This document shows, one piece after another, positions 1 through 8,436 of a stretch of DNA of 64,000 bases. The notes below the pieces were generated by a model. It was not told where the DNA came from. It searched no databases and saw nothing but the letters and a program-made list of their open reading frames with translations. This stretch comes from Pseudomonas sp. RIT-PI-S (GTDB lineage Bacteria > Pseudomonadota > Gammaproteobacteria > Pseudomonadales > Pseudomonadaceae). The stretch covers positions 1 through 64,000 of the forward strand of contig NZ_JANZKJ010000021.1 in the NCBI RefSeq assembly GCF_025642975.1, read 5' to 3'. Numbering within the stretch: position 1 is the stretch's first letter; every line of letters starts with the position of its first letter. Made by a program: the position numbers and the translations under genes.

Positions 1-294
1 CGGCGCGGTATCGGCGCGCCATTGCAGGCTTTGTGGCAGCGCGGGGCAGTGGAAGAACAGGCTGCAATAACCGCAGCGCTCCCACATTGGGTGCAGTTGC
101 TTGTCGTGGCTGGATTGCGCTTGAGGCTGGCAGTGAGCGCCGGGTGTATCCATGGTCATGTTCATGGAGTGAGGCGAAGCCATGCGGCCGTGATCCATCG
201 GCATGGCCTGGGACACCAACGGGCCGATGAACATCATCAGCATCGCGAAGAGGCTGATCCAGGCACCGGCGGGGCTACCAGGGCGGATGCGCAT
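1..294 (-). CDS. DUF2946 domain protein, C-terminus outside the window
   Basis: Reading leftward from an ATG at 294 gives 98 codons open to the window edge, so the C-terminus is missing. The N-terminus carries a hydrophobic stretch (about residues 12-30, ISLFAMLMMFIGPLVSQA) followed by a Met- and His-rich segment (MDHGRM, MNMTMD) and a CGYCSLFFHC cysteine/histidine cluster near residues 75-84. That arrangement is typical of DUF2946 proteins, small membrane or exported proteins that sit beside copper transport genes in pseudomonads. The start codon overlaps the stop of the upstream PCu(A)C gene by one base (TGATG), so the two are translationally coupled. A role in copper handling is inferred from the metal-ligand-like residues and the neighbour; the biochemical function is not known to me. 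Confidence 0.8.
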   Translation of the reverse strand, partial: MRIRPGSPAGAWISLFAMLMMFIGPLVSQAMPMDHGRMASPHSMNMTMDTPGAHCQPQAQSSHDKQLHPMWERCGYCSLFFHCPALPQSLQWRADTAP

Positions 295-788
295 CAGCCA
301 CCGTGCTCGTGCATGCCCGCGCCCTCGGGTGGCTGGGCGAACACCTGCACCTGTACTTGCAGGTCTCCGGCGTTCTGGAAGTGCAGGGTCAGCGGGAAGC
401 TGGCGCCGTCCACCAACTGGCTGCGATCGCCCAGGCCCAAGAGCATCACGTGGCTGCCCATGGGGGCGAAGCGCACCTGGCCGGCAGCGGGGATGATCAC
501 GCCTTCGACCTGTTGCATTTTCATCATGCCGTCGGCGCCAATGTGCTCGTGCAGCTGCGCCTCGCTGGCCACCGGGCTGTCGACACCCAGCAGGTAGTCA
601 TCGGCCATGCCGGTGTTGCGCACGGTGAAATAGGCCGCGGCCGTCGGCGCACTGGGTGGAAGCTCCTGAGACCAGGGCGCGAGCACTTCGAGGTCGCCGA
701 TGCGGTAGTCCTGGGCACCGGCCAAGCCGGCCAGCAGCGCTAGGGCAAAGCCGCACAACCGAGGCAACGAACGCCTGAAGCGGATCAT
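294..788 (-). CDS. Periplasmic copper chaperone PCu(A)C
   Basis: The 164-residue product begins with a signal peptide (MIRFRRSLPRLCGFALALLAG, cleavage likely after GLAGA). The mature part has the PCu(A)C copper site: His/Met ligands around HEHIGADGMMKM and, about 20 residues later, MGSHVM, matching the family pattern H(M)X10MX21HXM. The protein ends in a second His-rich tail (HEHGG). Family members carry Cu(I) in the periplasm and help metallate cytochrome oxidase CuA or pass copper on to uptake systems. The reading frame stays open 24 codons upstream, but the ATG at 788 directly precedes the signal peptide and is the better start. It is coupled to the downstream DUF2946 gene. Confidence 0.88.
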   Translation of the reverse strand: MIRFRRSLPRLCGFALALLAGLAGAQDYRIGDLEVLAPWSQELPPSAPTAAAYFTVRNTGMADDYLLGVDSPVASEAQLHEHIGADGMMKMQQVEGVIIPAAGQVRFAPMGSHVMLLGLGDRSQLVDGASFPLTLHFQNAGDLQVQVQVFAQPPEGAGMHEHGG

Positions 789-884
789 GGTACGGGTTCC
801 AGGGCAGAACAGAAGTGCGCGGTATTTAGCCAGAACCCACGGCGGAAGTAAAAAGTCCAAATGTCACAGGGGCCGGCCCATGGT

Positions 885-1610
885 TCAGTTTTCGAACGCC
901 GCCAGCGCGCAGGCCAATGCCTCCAGGCGGTGGAACTCCCGGTCCACCGGCGGCAGTTGTGGCCGGGCCAGCATCAGCACCGGCAGCCGGCGCTCGCGGG
1001 CCACTTGTAGCTTGGGCTCGGTGGCGTCGCTGCCGCTGTTTTTGCTCACCAGCACATCGAAGTTGCCTTGGGCGAACAGTGCCCGCTCTTGTTCGAGCTG
1101 GAACGGGCCGCGGGCGCCGATGACTTCGCAGCGGGCGTTGCCGGGGTAGGGGTCCAGGCAGCGCAGGGTCCAGTGCTGGTAGGCGGGAATGTTATCCAGG
1201 TGCGCCAGTGGCTCGCGGCCCAAGGTGAAGAAGGGCCGCCGGAAGGGCTGCAGGGCAAGGCTCAAGGCGTCCCAGCCCGCCACCTCGTGCCAGTCATCGC
1301 CCGCCTGGGGTTGCCAGCCGGGGCGGCGCAGTGCCCAGCAGGGAACGCCGGCCCGGCGCGCAGCGGCAGCCGCGTTATGGCTCATGCGCGCCGCATAGGG
1401 GTGAGTGGCATCTACCAGCAAGCTGATGCTCTCGGCTTGAAGGTAAGCCGCGAGCCCCTCCGGGCCACCATAGCCGCCGACCTTCACGGCGCAGTGCAGG
1501 TCCGTGGGCACCCGGCCGATACCGGCAAGGCTATAGACGTCCGCCGGCCCGAGCTGGCGAGCCAGGCGCAGGCTTTCGGTCACGCCGCCGAGCAGCAGGA
1601 TGCGCCTCAT
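885..1610 (-). CDS. cobK: Precorrin-6A reductase
   Basis: This 241-residue protein starts MRRILLLGGVTES, a nucleotide-binding opening typical of CobK/CbiJ, and continues with VDATHPYAARMS, the most recognisable family motif (about residues 67-78). It reduces precorrin-6A (or the cobalt form) to the dihydro product using NADPH, in the middle of corrin-ring synthesis. Its start overlaps the end of cbiD by 4 bases, and the order cobL-cbiD-cobK leftward forms one tightly packed operon. Length is normal for the family. The window does not show whether the cobalt-free or cobalt-containing substrate is used. Confidence 0.92.
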   Translation of the reverse strand: MRRILLLGGVTESLRLARQLGPADVYSLAGIGRVPTDLHCAVKVGGYGGPEGLAAYLQAESISLLVDATHPYAARMSHNAAAAARRAGVPCWALRRPGWQPQAGDDWHEVAGWDALSLALQPFRRPFFTLGREPLAHLDNIPAYQHWTLRCLDPYPGNARCEVIGARGPFQLEQERALFAQGNFDVLVSKNSGSDATEPKLQVARERRLPVLMLARPQLPPVDREFHRLEALACALAAFEN

Positions 1611-2707
1611 GTATCACCTCCGGCGCGGCCTATCACATCGCCCTGGCGGTCGATGGCGATCACTTCCACTTGAACCTGGGTGGGCACGATCTGCCGCGCG
1701 AACGCCAGGGCGTGGCGACAGACTTCGCTCCCCAGGGATACTTGGCGGGCGTGTGCCAACGCGACCGCCTGCTGGCTAGTGTTGGCGCCATGGATCGCCG
1801 CCTGCAGGCTGTCGTCGGCGCCTATGGCTGCCGCCCAGCGCGCCAGTTGCGGCAGGTCGATGGCCGAGTGCCGGCTGTGCAGGTCCATGTGCCCGGCGGC
1901 TAGCTTGCTGATCTTGCCAAAGCCTCCGCACAGGCTCAGGCGGGCCACGGGCACCTTGCGCAGATGCTTGAGCACGGCGCCGACGAAGTCGCCCATTTCG
2001 ATCAGGGCGATGTCCGGCAGGCCGTACAGGCGGCGGATGGTGTCTTCGCTCGCGTTGCCAGTACAGGCGGCGATGTGCTGGTAGCCGTTGGTATGGGCAA
2101 CGTCGATGCCTTGCTGGATGGAAGCGATATAGGCCGCGCAGGAAAAGGGCCGGACGATGCCGCTGGTGCCGAGTATGGACAGCCCGCCAAGAATGCCCAG
2201 GCGTGGGTTCATGGTCTTGAGCGCCAGCTCGGCGCCATCGCGCACGCCCACCGTCACTTCGAAGCCGCCGCCATAGCCGTGGGCAGCGGCCAGCCGCGCC
2301 AGATGCTCGCTCATCATGCGCCGGGGCACTGGGTTGATCGCAGGTTCGCCCACGCCCAGCACCAGCCCCGGCCGGGTAACCGTGCCCACCCCTTCGCCGG
2401 CCACGAAAACCACGCCGGGCCCTGCGGTGAGGCGTACCTGGGCATGCACCAGCGCGCCATGGGTCACGTCCGGGTCGTCGCCGGCGTCCTTGAGGGTCCC
2501 GGCCCCGGCGCCGCCGGTTATCAACGCATGGCAATACTCCAGCCGCAGGGTGACCTCGCGGCCCTTGGGCAGCGTAACCGCCACCGCGTCGCTGGCGCTG
2601 CCGCCGAGCAGCAGGGTCGCGGCGGCCAGGCTGGTGGCCGTGGCGCAGGTGCCGGTGGTCAAGCCGCTGCGCAGTGGCGCCGGCTGTTCGGCGGTTTCTT
2701 CACGCAT
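1607..2707 (-). CDS. cbiD: Cobalt-precorrin-5B C1-methyltransferase
   Basis: The 366-residue product begins MREETAEQPAPLRSGLTTGTCA; the SGLTTGTCA(T)A box is the CbiD signature. Other family features follow, including a GGAGAGTLKDAGDDPDVTHG segment and the late LGILGGLSILGTSGIV stretch. CbiD transfers a methyl group from SAM to C1 of the corrin ring. The frame is open another 50 codons upstream, but that part overlaps cobL heavily. The ATG at 2707 gives the standard N-terminus and an 8-base overlap with cobL. CbiD belongs to the anaerobic-type pathway yet sits beside the aerobic enzyme CobG here; no CobF-like gene is visible. Confidence 0.93.
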   Translation of the reverse strand: MREETAEQPAPLRSGLTTGTCATATSLAAATLLLGGSASDAVAVTLPKGREVTLRLEYCHALITGGAGAGTLKDAGDDPDVTHGALVHAQVRLTAGPGVVFVAGEGVGTVTRPGLVLGVGEPAINPVPRRMMSEHLARLAAAHGYGGGFEVTVGVRDGAELALKTMNPRLGILGGLSILGTSGIVRPFSCAAYIASIQQGIDVAHTNGYQHIAACTGNASEDTIRRLYGLPDIALIEMGDFVGAVLKHLRKVPVARLSLCGGFGKISKLAAGHMDLHSRHSAIDLPQLARWAAAIGADDSLQAAIHGANTSQQAVALAHARQVSLGSEVCRHALAFARQIVPTQVQVEVIAIDRQGDVIGRAGGDT

Positions 2708-3914
2708 CGGCGGGCTTGGGCAAATCGAGCAGAGTGATGGGCAGGGCCTGGCCCCAGGTGTGGAAGTTGCCCAGCGGGCGGGCCTGAGCCACCTGAATGC
2801 GGACCAACTCGCCGCCATGCAGCGCTTGCCAGTTGAACAGCGCCATTTCGCTTTCAAGCGTCACCGCATTGGCCACCAACCTGCCGCCGGGCTTGAGGGC
2901 CTTCCAGCAACCGGCGAGCACGCCTTCGGCGGTCACGCCGCCGCCAATGAAGATCGCATCTGGCCGGGGTAAACCTTCCAGTGCCGCCGGGGCACGCCCT
3001 GGTATCAGTTGCAGGCCCGGCACGCCCAAAGCATCGCGGTTGCGCTCGATCAGCCCTTGGCGGCCGTCGTTGGCCTCGATGGCGATGGCCTGGCAACTGG
3101 GATGGGCGCGCATCCACTCGATGCCGATCGAACCGCAGCCGGCGCCCACATCCCACAACAGCTGCCCTGGGCGCGGCGCCAGGCGGCCCAGGGTGAGGGC
3201 GCGCACGTCTCGCTTGGTCAACTGGCCGTCGTGGCTGAAGGCGGCGTCTGGCAGCCCGGGTACGCAGGCCAGTGGCCGGGCATCGGGCCCGGCGACCAGC
3301 TCCAGGGCGATCAGGTTGAGGTCAGCGGTGGTGTGGTGCTGCCACTGCCCGGCGGTTGCCCGCAGGCAGCGTTCCTGCGGCCCACCAAGGTGCTCGAATA
3401 CATGCAGGGTGCTGGCGTCGAAACCGGTGGCGCATAGCCGCTGCGCTACCTCCGCTGGGGTATGGCCGTCACTGGCGAGCACCAGCAGGCGGGTGCCGTC
3501 GTGCAGGTAGCGGTTGAGCAGCGCCGGTGAACGGCCTACCAGCGACAGCACCGGGGTATCGGCCAAGGCCCAGCCCAGCCGCGCGGCGGCCAGCGATGGT
3601 GAAGACGGCGCCGAAAACACCCGCAGCTCCGAAGGGGGCAACTGCCGCGCCAGGCTGGCACCTACGCCGTGGAACATCGGATCGCCGCTGGCGAGTACGC
3701 ACACCGGTGTGCCGCGGCGTTGCAGCACCGGCTCCAGGGAAAAGGGCTTCGGCCAAGGCAGCCGTTCGGCGCTCAGGCAGGCAGGCAGCAGGGCGAGCTG
3801 GCGCGGCGCGCCCATGATCAGGTTGGCCTGCAGCAGCGCATGGCGGGCCTGCTTGCCGAGGCCCGGGTAGCCGTCTTCGCCGATCCCGATAATGGTCAGC
3901 CAGGGCAACATCAA
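2700..3914 (-). CDS. cobL: Precorrin-6Y C5,15-methyltransferase (decarboxylating)
   Basis: This 404-residue protein is the fused form of CbiE and CbiT. The N-terminal half (about residues 1-205) is a tetrapyrrole methylase domain opening LTIIGIGEDGYPGL and containing VLASGDPMFHGVG. The C-terminal half (about 225-400) is a Rossmann SAM-binding domain with LLWDVGAGCGSIGIEW and DAIFIGGG. The enzyme methylates C5 and C15 and removes the acetate carboxyl on ring C. It is the first gene of the leftward cob operon; its start faces cobG across about 110 bases. Two adjacent ATG codons (3914, 3911) are possible starts. Confidence 0.94.
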   Translation of the reverse strand: MMLPWLTIIGIGEDGYPGLGKQARHALLQANLIMGAPRQLALLPACLSAERLPWPKPFSLEPVLQRRGTPVCVLASGDPMFHGVGASLARQLPPSELRVFSAPSSPSLAAARLGWALADTPVLSLVGRSPALLNRYLHDGTRLLVLASDGHTPAEVAQRLCATGFDASTLHVFEHLGGPQERCLRATAGQWQHHTTADLNLIALELVAGPDARPLACVPGLPDAAFSHDGQLTKRDVRALTLGRLAPRPGQLLWDVGAGCGSIGIEWMRAHPSCQAIAIEANDGRQGLIERNRDALGVPGLQLIPGRAPAALEGLPRPDAIFIGGGVTAEGVLAGCWKALKPGGRLVANAVTLESEMALFNWQALHGGELVRIQVAQARPLGNFHTWGQALPITLLDLPKPADA

Positions 3915-3980
3915 GCATCCTCAGGGGTAATCCGACGGGCAGGATTTTCATGCCTTCGGTCAAAGCAGGCATAATACCGC

Positions 3981-4001
3981 GCACTTCTTCCCTAGAAGTG
4001 C
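3981..4001. promoter_or_regulatory. Perfect 8+8 inverted repeat in the cobL/cobG divergent promoter
   Basis: GCACTTCT and AGAAGTGC form perfect arms around a 5-base centre (TCCCT). The repeat lies 27 bases before the cobG start and about 67 bases upstream of the cobL start, in the only intergenic space between the two divergent cob operons. It could be an operator for a regulator acting on both directions, or a hairpin in the cobG leader. No cobalamin-riboswitch-sized element would fit in this roughly 110-base gap. Confidence 0.5.
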
Positions 4002-4027
4002 CTTTATGACGATCGCCGGGTGATCTT

Positions 4028-5365
4028 TTGAACGAGCCATTGCCGGCGCAACTGCCTGCCACACCGCTTGCCTTGCCGGCCAGAGCCTCGGCTTGCCCGG
4101 GCTTGATGCGCATCGTGGAGGCGCGCGATGGCGGGTTGTGCCGGCTCAAGCTGCCCGGCGGCGCGCTCACCGCGGCCGGGGCCCAAGCCGTGGCGGAGGC
4201 CGCGCGGCGCTTCGGCAATGGCGCGGTGGAAATCACCAACCGAGCCAACCTTCAACTACGTGGCATCGCCAAGGCGCAGCAGGCCTCGCTGATCGACCAT
4301 CTGCTGGCGGCCGGGTTAGGGCCTCCCTCGGCAGCCGCCGACGATGTTCGCAACCTGATGCTCAGCCCGATGGCCGGGTTGGACCCCACCGCCGCGCTGG
4401 ACACCCGACCGCTGGCCGCCAGCTTGCTGCAAACGTTGGAGCAGCAGCCACGGTTCCACGCGCTGTCGCCCAAGTTCGCTATCCAGCTGGACGGCGGCGA
4501 AGCCCTGGCCGAGCTGCATCACCACCATGACCTGTGGTTGTCGCCGCTGTGGCTCGCGGGCGAACTGCATGTGGCGCTGGGTTGCGCCAGCGCGATCGCC
4601 GAGGCGCCACCCGTGGCGGCGGTTCCGGCCAGCGAAGGCATGGCGCTGCTGTTGGCGGTGCTGGATCGCTTCCTGGCGCTGGCCGGCCCAGCCCCGGGGC
4701 GCATGCGCGAGCTGCTGGCGAGCCTGCCCGCGGCGGCGTTGCTTGACGGTCTGCCAGTTGCCTCGCAACGAGGGCCCTTCACTGCGGTACCTGCGCGCAT
4801 GAGCCCGCCCGCGCTGGGGTTGCACCCTCAACGCCAGGCCGGGGAGGTCGCCGTGGGCGTCGCTCCAGCGCTGGGGCGAATGCCTGCCGATAGCCTGAGC
4901 GCACTGGCACGGTTAGCCCTGGACCTGGGCGACGGGCAGCTTCGGCTCACCCCTTGGCAGGGGGTGTTGATTCCCCATGTGGCGCGGGGCAACGCCGGCC
5001 TGTTGCAGGCTGAGGCACAGGCGCTGGGCCTGCTGCTGGGCAGCCACGAACCGCTGGCGGCATTGGTGGCTTGCACAGGCTCGGCCGGCTGCGGCCGCGC
5101 CCTGGCCGACACCAAGGCAGACGCCCTGCACCTGGCGGGCCTGCTTGGCCAGGCCATACCGGTGCACCTCAGCGGCTGCCCGCGCGCCTGCGCCCAGCCC
5201 AGGGTCGCCCCGGCCACCTTGCTGGCCGTCTCCCCGGGCCGCTATGACCTGTTTCTCCGCGACGCTTCAGCGCCGGGCTTCGGCCGGCCGCTGGGGCGCG
5301 CCCTCACTTTGCAAGAAGCGGCGGCACAGCTCGCCGCCTGCTCATGGAGCACATTGAATGATTGA
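4028..5365 (+). CDS. cobG: Precorrin-3B synthase (CobG, nitrite/sulfite reductase family)
   Basis: The 445-residue product has the ferredoxin-dependent nitrite/sulfite reductase layout. An N-terminal half-domain contains VEITNRANLQLRGI (about residues 66-79). A C-terminal Fe-S/sirohaem-type cysteine set follows: ACTGSAGCGRA (about 348-358), then SGCPRACAQP (about 383-392). CobG uses O2 to make precorrin-3B from precorrin-3A, the step that defines the aerobic pathway. The best start is a TTG at 4028, giving MNEPLPAQ; the first in-frame ATG (4106) would cut into the conserved N-terminus. Its end overlaps cobH by 8 bases, so cobG-cobH-cobI-cobJ is a translationally coupled operon. Confidence 0.9.
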   Translation: MNEPLPAQLPATPLALPARASACPGLMRIVEARDGGLCRLKLPGGALTAAGAQAVAEAARRFGNGAVEITNRANLQLRGIAKAQQASLIDHLLAAGLGPPSAAADDVRNLMLSPMAGLDPTAALDTRPLAASLLQTLEQQPRFHALSPKFAIQLDGGEALAELHHHHDLWLSPLWLAGELHVALGCASAIAEAPPVAAVPASEGMALLLAVLDRFLALAGPAPGRMRELLASLPAAALLDGLPVASQRGPFTAVPARMSPPALGLHPQRQAGEVAVGVAPALGRMPADSLSALARLALDLGDGQLRLTPWQGVLIPHVARGNAGLLQAEAQALGLLLGSHEPLAALVACTGSAGCGRALADTKADALHLAGLLGQAIPVHLSGCPRACAQPRVAPATLLAVSPGRYDLFLRDASAPGFGRPLGRALTLQEAAAQLAACSWSTLND

Positions 5366-5984
5366 TTACATCCGCGATGGCCAGGCGATTTATCGCAACT
5401 CCTTCGCCACCATTCGCGCGGAAGCGGACTTGAGCCAGATCCCCGCGGACCTGGAAAAGCTTGCGGTGCGGGTGATTCACGCCTGCGGCATGGTGGACGT
5501 GGTCCAGGACCTGCAATTTTCCGCCGGCGCGGGCTTCGCCGGGCGCCGTGCCCTGGCCGCTGGCGCGCCGATCCTGTGTGACGCGCACATGGTCGCCGAA
5601 GGGGTGACCCGGGCTCGCCTGCCCGCGAACAACCCGGTGATCTGCACCCTCAAGGACGCGCAGGTGCCAGCGCTCGCCCAGGCCCAAGGCAACACCCGCT
5701 CGGCGGTTGCCCTGGAGCTGTGGCGGCCTTGGCTCGAAGGCAGCGTGGTGGTGATCGGTAATGCTCCCACCGCGCTGTTCTACCTGCTGGAAATGCTCGA
5801 CGCCGGCGCCCCTCGGCCAGCGCTGATCCTTGGTTTCCCGGTTGGCTTCGTGGGAGCGGCCGAGTCCAAGGCCATGCTGGCGGCGGACAGCCGTGGCGTG
5901 CCCTTCGTGGTAGTCAACGGCCGCCGCGGCGGCAGCGCCATGGCCGCCGCCGCAGTGAACGCGCTCGCCACGGAGGTGGAATGA
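5358..5984 (+). CDS. cobH: Precorrin-8X methylmutase
   Basis: The 208-residue protein MIDYIRDGQAIYRNSFATIR is a standard CobH/CbiC. It contains RVIHACGMVD (about residues 38-47), with the histidine used to move the methyl group from C11 to C12 and form hydrogenobyrinate or its cobalt equivalent. The ending GRRGGSAMAAAAVNALA is also conserved. Its start overlaps cobG by 8 bases and its end overlaps cobI by 4 (ATGA). Length is normal for the family. Confidence 0.95.
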   Translation: MIDYIRDGQAIYRNSFATIRAEADLSQIPADLEKLAVRVIHACGMVDVVQDLQFSAGAGFAGRRALAAGAPILCDAHMVAEGVTRARLPANNPVICTLKDAQVPALAQAQGNTRSAVALELWRPWLEGSVVVIGNAPTALFYLLEMLDAGAPRPALILGFPVGFVGAAESKAMLAADSRGVPFVVVNGRRGGSAMAAAAVNALATEVE

Positions 5985-6712
5985 TGGCGGCAGGGCGCCT
6001 GTTCGGCCTCGGCGTGGGGCCTGGAGACCCGGAACTGATCACCGTGAAAGCGCTGCGCCTGCTGCGCGAGGCGCCGGTGGTGGCCTATTTCGTGGCCAAG
6101 GGTAAAAAGGGCAACGCGTTCGGCATCATCGAGGGGCACTTGCAACCCGCCCAGGTATTGCTGCCGTTGGTGTATCCGGTGACCACCGAGGTGTTGCCGG
6201 CGCCGCTTTCTTACGAGCAAGTGATCGCCGACTTTTACGACCAGGCCAGCCTGGACGTTGCCGCGCATCTGGGCGCCGGCCGCGATGTAGCGGTGATCTG
6301 TGAAGGCGACCCGATGTTCTACGGTTCCTATATGTACTTGCACGACCGCCTCGCCGAGCGCTATCAGGCCGAGGTGATCCCAGGCGTGTGCTCAATGCTT
6401 GGCGGTGCGGCGGTGCTTGGCGCGCCGCTGGTGTACCGCAATCAGAGCCTGTCCGTGCTCTCTGGCGTCTTGCCGGCCGAAGAGCTCAAGCGGCGCCTGG
6501 CCGATGCCGAGGCCGCGGTGATCATGAAGCTGGGACGCAACCTGCCCAAGGTCCGCCAGGTGCTGACCGAGCTCGGCCTGAGCGGGCGGGCGCTGTACGT
6601 GGAGCGAGCGACCATGGCCAACCAGAAGATCGTCCCGCTCGCCGAGGTGGACCCGATGTCTTCCCCCTACTTTTCGCTGGTGATCGTGCCCGGCGAGCGG
6701 TGGCAAGGGTGA
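5981..6712 (+). CDS. cobI: Precorrin-2 C20-methyltransferase
   Basis: This 243-residue tetrapyrrole methylase starts MMAAGRLFGLGVGPGDPELITVKALR, the CobI/CbiL opening in which GVGPGDPEL helps bind SAM. It has the family's CEGDPMFYGSYMYL motif (about residues 107-120). It methylates C20 of precorrin-2 to give precorrin-3A, the substrate of CobG encoded two genes upstream. The first two codons are both ATG; either could be used. It overlaps cobH by 4 bases, and its stop overlaps the GTG start of cobJ (GTGA). Confidence 0.95.
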   Translation: MMAAGRLFGLGVGPGDPELITVKALRLLREAPVVAYFVAKGKKGNAFGIIEGHLQPAQVLLPLVYPVTTEVLPAPLSYEQVIADFYDQASLDVAAHLGAGRDVAVICEGDPMFYGSYMYLHDRLAERYQAEVIPGVCSMLGGAAVLGAPLVYRNQSLSVLSGVLPAEELKRRLADAEAAVIMKLGRNLPKVRQVLTELGLSGRALYVERATMANQKIVPLAEVDPMSSPYFSLVIVPGERWQG

Positions 6713-8400
6713 GCGGCGCGCATGCCACGGTGATCGTGGTGCTGGGCGCTTCTGCACTGCCGGTGGCCCGGCGCATCCAGCAGGCGCTGCCGCAAGCCCA
6801 AGTGCTAGGGCTGGAAGGCCGTGCCGATGCCGCGGATGCAACCTACCGCGCCTTCGGTGAGACCTTGCGCGGCTTGTACCGTGCCGGCACGGGCATCATT
6901 GCGCTTTGCGCGGCAGGGATCGTCATTCGCGCCTTGGCCAGCGTGCTGGATGAAAAAGGCAGCGAGCCTCCCGTGCTCGCCGTGGCGGAAGATGGCAGCG
7001 CGGTGGTGCCGCTGTTGGGCGGCCTGGGCGGGGTCAATCGCCTGGCCCGGCGCATCGCCGCGGCGCTGGAGGTCGCTGCGGCGATCACCACCAGCGGCGA
7101 GTTGCGCTTCGGCACGTGCCTGCTCGATCCGCCCGAGGGCTATGTGCTGGCCGACCTGGAGCGGGGCAAGCATTTCGTGTCCGATGTGCTGGCAGGGGGC
7201 AGCGTGCGCATTGAGGGTGATGCGCCCTGGCTGGCGTCGGCGGGCTTGCCGCAGGCCGTGGACGCTGCCTTGGCGATACGCGTCAGCCCATGGCTGGCCG
7301 ACGCGCCACATGAACTGCTGATCCATCCGCGTAGCGTGGCAGTAGCGGTAGAGGCCGACGACGGCGATGTGGCCAGCCAGGTGGCGGGCGCGTTGGCGCA
7401 AGCGGGCTTGGCGCGGGGCGCCTTGGCGTGCTTGCTGGCGCCGATGGAATTGATGGGCTCCCTGGCCTTGGCCGAGGCAGCCCAGGCCTTGGGCGCAGAC
7501 CTTCGCTTCACCAAGGCCGCTACCGCCAGCGAGGCAATGCTCGCGCAACTCCCGCACGCGAAGCCGCTCCAGGAGGCGGGCTTGACGATAGCGGTAAACG
7601 CATCGCCCATTGAGGCCTGCGAACTTGGCCAGCGCCGCGGCCGGCTGGCCGTGGTTGGCCTGGGGCCGGGGGACCGGGCATTCATGGTCCCGGCGGTACA
7701 GGCGGAGTTGGCTCGCGCCGAAGACATCCTCGGCTACGAAACCTACGTCAACATGGCCGGCCCCTTCCTCCCCGAGCAGGTGCTGCACTGCACCGACAAC
7801 CGCGAAGAGCTCCAGCGGGCGCGGCATGCTCTGGCGCTCGCCGCCAGTGGCCGCCGCGTCGTAGTAGTGTCCTCGGGCGACCCCGGCGTGTTCGCCATGG
7901 CTTCGGCGGTGCTCGAAGCCCTTGACGGGGCCAGCGACTTGGCGTGGCATGCGCTTGAGCTGGTCATGCTGCCGGGCGTTTCCGCCTCGCTGGCCACCGC
8001 CGCTTTGGCGGGGGCGCCATTGGGGCACGATTTCTGTGTGATTTCGCTGTCGGACAACCTCAAGCCTTGGTCGGTGATCGAGCACCGGCTGGATCTCGCC
8101 GGCAAGGCGGACCTGGCCATGGCCTTCTATAACCCGATCTCCAAGTCACGGCCGTGGCAGCTGGGGCAGGCGCTGGACGTAGTGCGCCGGCATCGTGGGC
8201 CAGAAACGCCCGTGGTGCTGGGGCGAGACGTGGCCCGGCCGGGGCAACGGTTGACGGTGGTGAACCTGGGGGCGCTGACGCCGGACATGGTCGACATGCG
8301 CACGATGGTGCTGGTGGGCTCGTCCACTACCCGGGTCATCCCCCGCGGCGATGGCACGCCCTGGGTCTATACCCCGCGCTGGTATCCCATGGCGCCCTGA
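6709..8400 (+). CDS. cobJ: CbiG-CobJ fusion: cobalamin biosynthesis protein / precorrin-3B C17-methyltransferase
   Basis: From a GTG start overlapping the cobI stop, the gene encodes 563 residues in two parts. About residues 1-300 are CbiG-like, with a central IIALCAAGIVIRAL segment and a CbiG C-terminal domain (ELLIHPRSVAVAVEAD onwards). About residues 310-563 are a tetrapyrrole methylase: LAVVGLGPGDRAFMVPAV, VVSSGDPGVFAMAS, MAFYNPISKSRPWQL. CobJ methylates C17 and drives ring contraction. CbiG in the anaerobic route opens the delta-lactone. A longer in-frame ORF from 6388 overlaps cobI and is not needed. The fusion is known in pseudomonads and fits the mixed pathway seen here. Confidence 0.93.
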   Translation: MSGAHATVIVVLGASALPVARRIQQALPQAQVLGLEGRADAADATYRAFGETLRGLYRAGTGIIALCAAGIVIRALASVLDEKGSEPPVLAVAEDGSAVVPLLGGLGGVNRLARRIAAALEVAAAITTSGELRFGTCLLDPPEGYVLADLERGKHFVSDVLAGGSVRIEGDAPWLASAGLPQAVDAALAIRVSPWLADAPHELLIHPRSVAVAVEADDGDVASQVAGALAQAGLARGALACLLAPMELMGSLALAEAAQALGADLRFTKAATASEAMLAQLPHAKPLQEAGLTIAVNASPIEACELGQRRGRLAVVGLGPGDRAFMVPAVQAELARAEDILGYETYVNMAGPFLPEQVLHCTDNREELQRARHALALAASGRRVVVVSSGDPGVFAMASAVLEALDGASDLAWHALELVMLPGVSASLATAALAGAPLGHDFCVISLSDNLKPWSVIEHRLDLAGKADLAMAFYNPISKSRPWQLGQALDVVRRHRGPETPVVLGRDVARPGQRLTVVNLGALTPDMVDMRTMVLVGSSTTRVIPRGDGTPWVYTPRWYPMAP

Positions 8401-8436
8401 CGCGTTGGCGTTGGGCGTTGCGCCCAGGTGTTCAGG

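Noticed and set aside
3915..4027. Cobalamin riboswitch before cobG or cobL
   Set aside because: The gap is only 113 bases and no B12-box-like core was seen.
6388..6708. N-terminal extension of CobJ inside cobI
   Set aside because: The extension overlaps cobI in another frame; the GTG at 6709 gives the CbiG start and a GTGA overlap.
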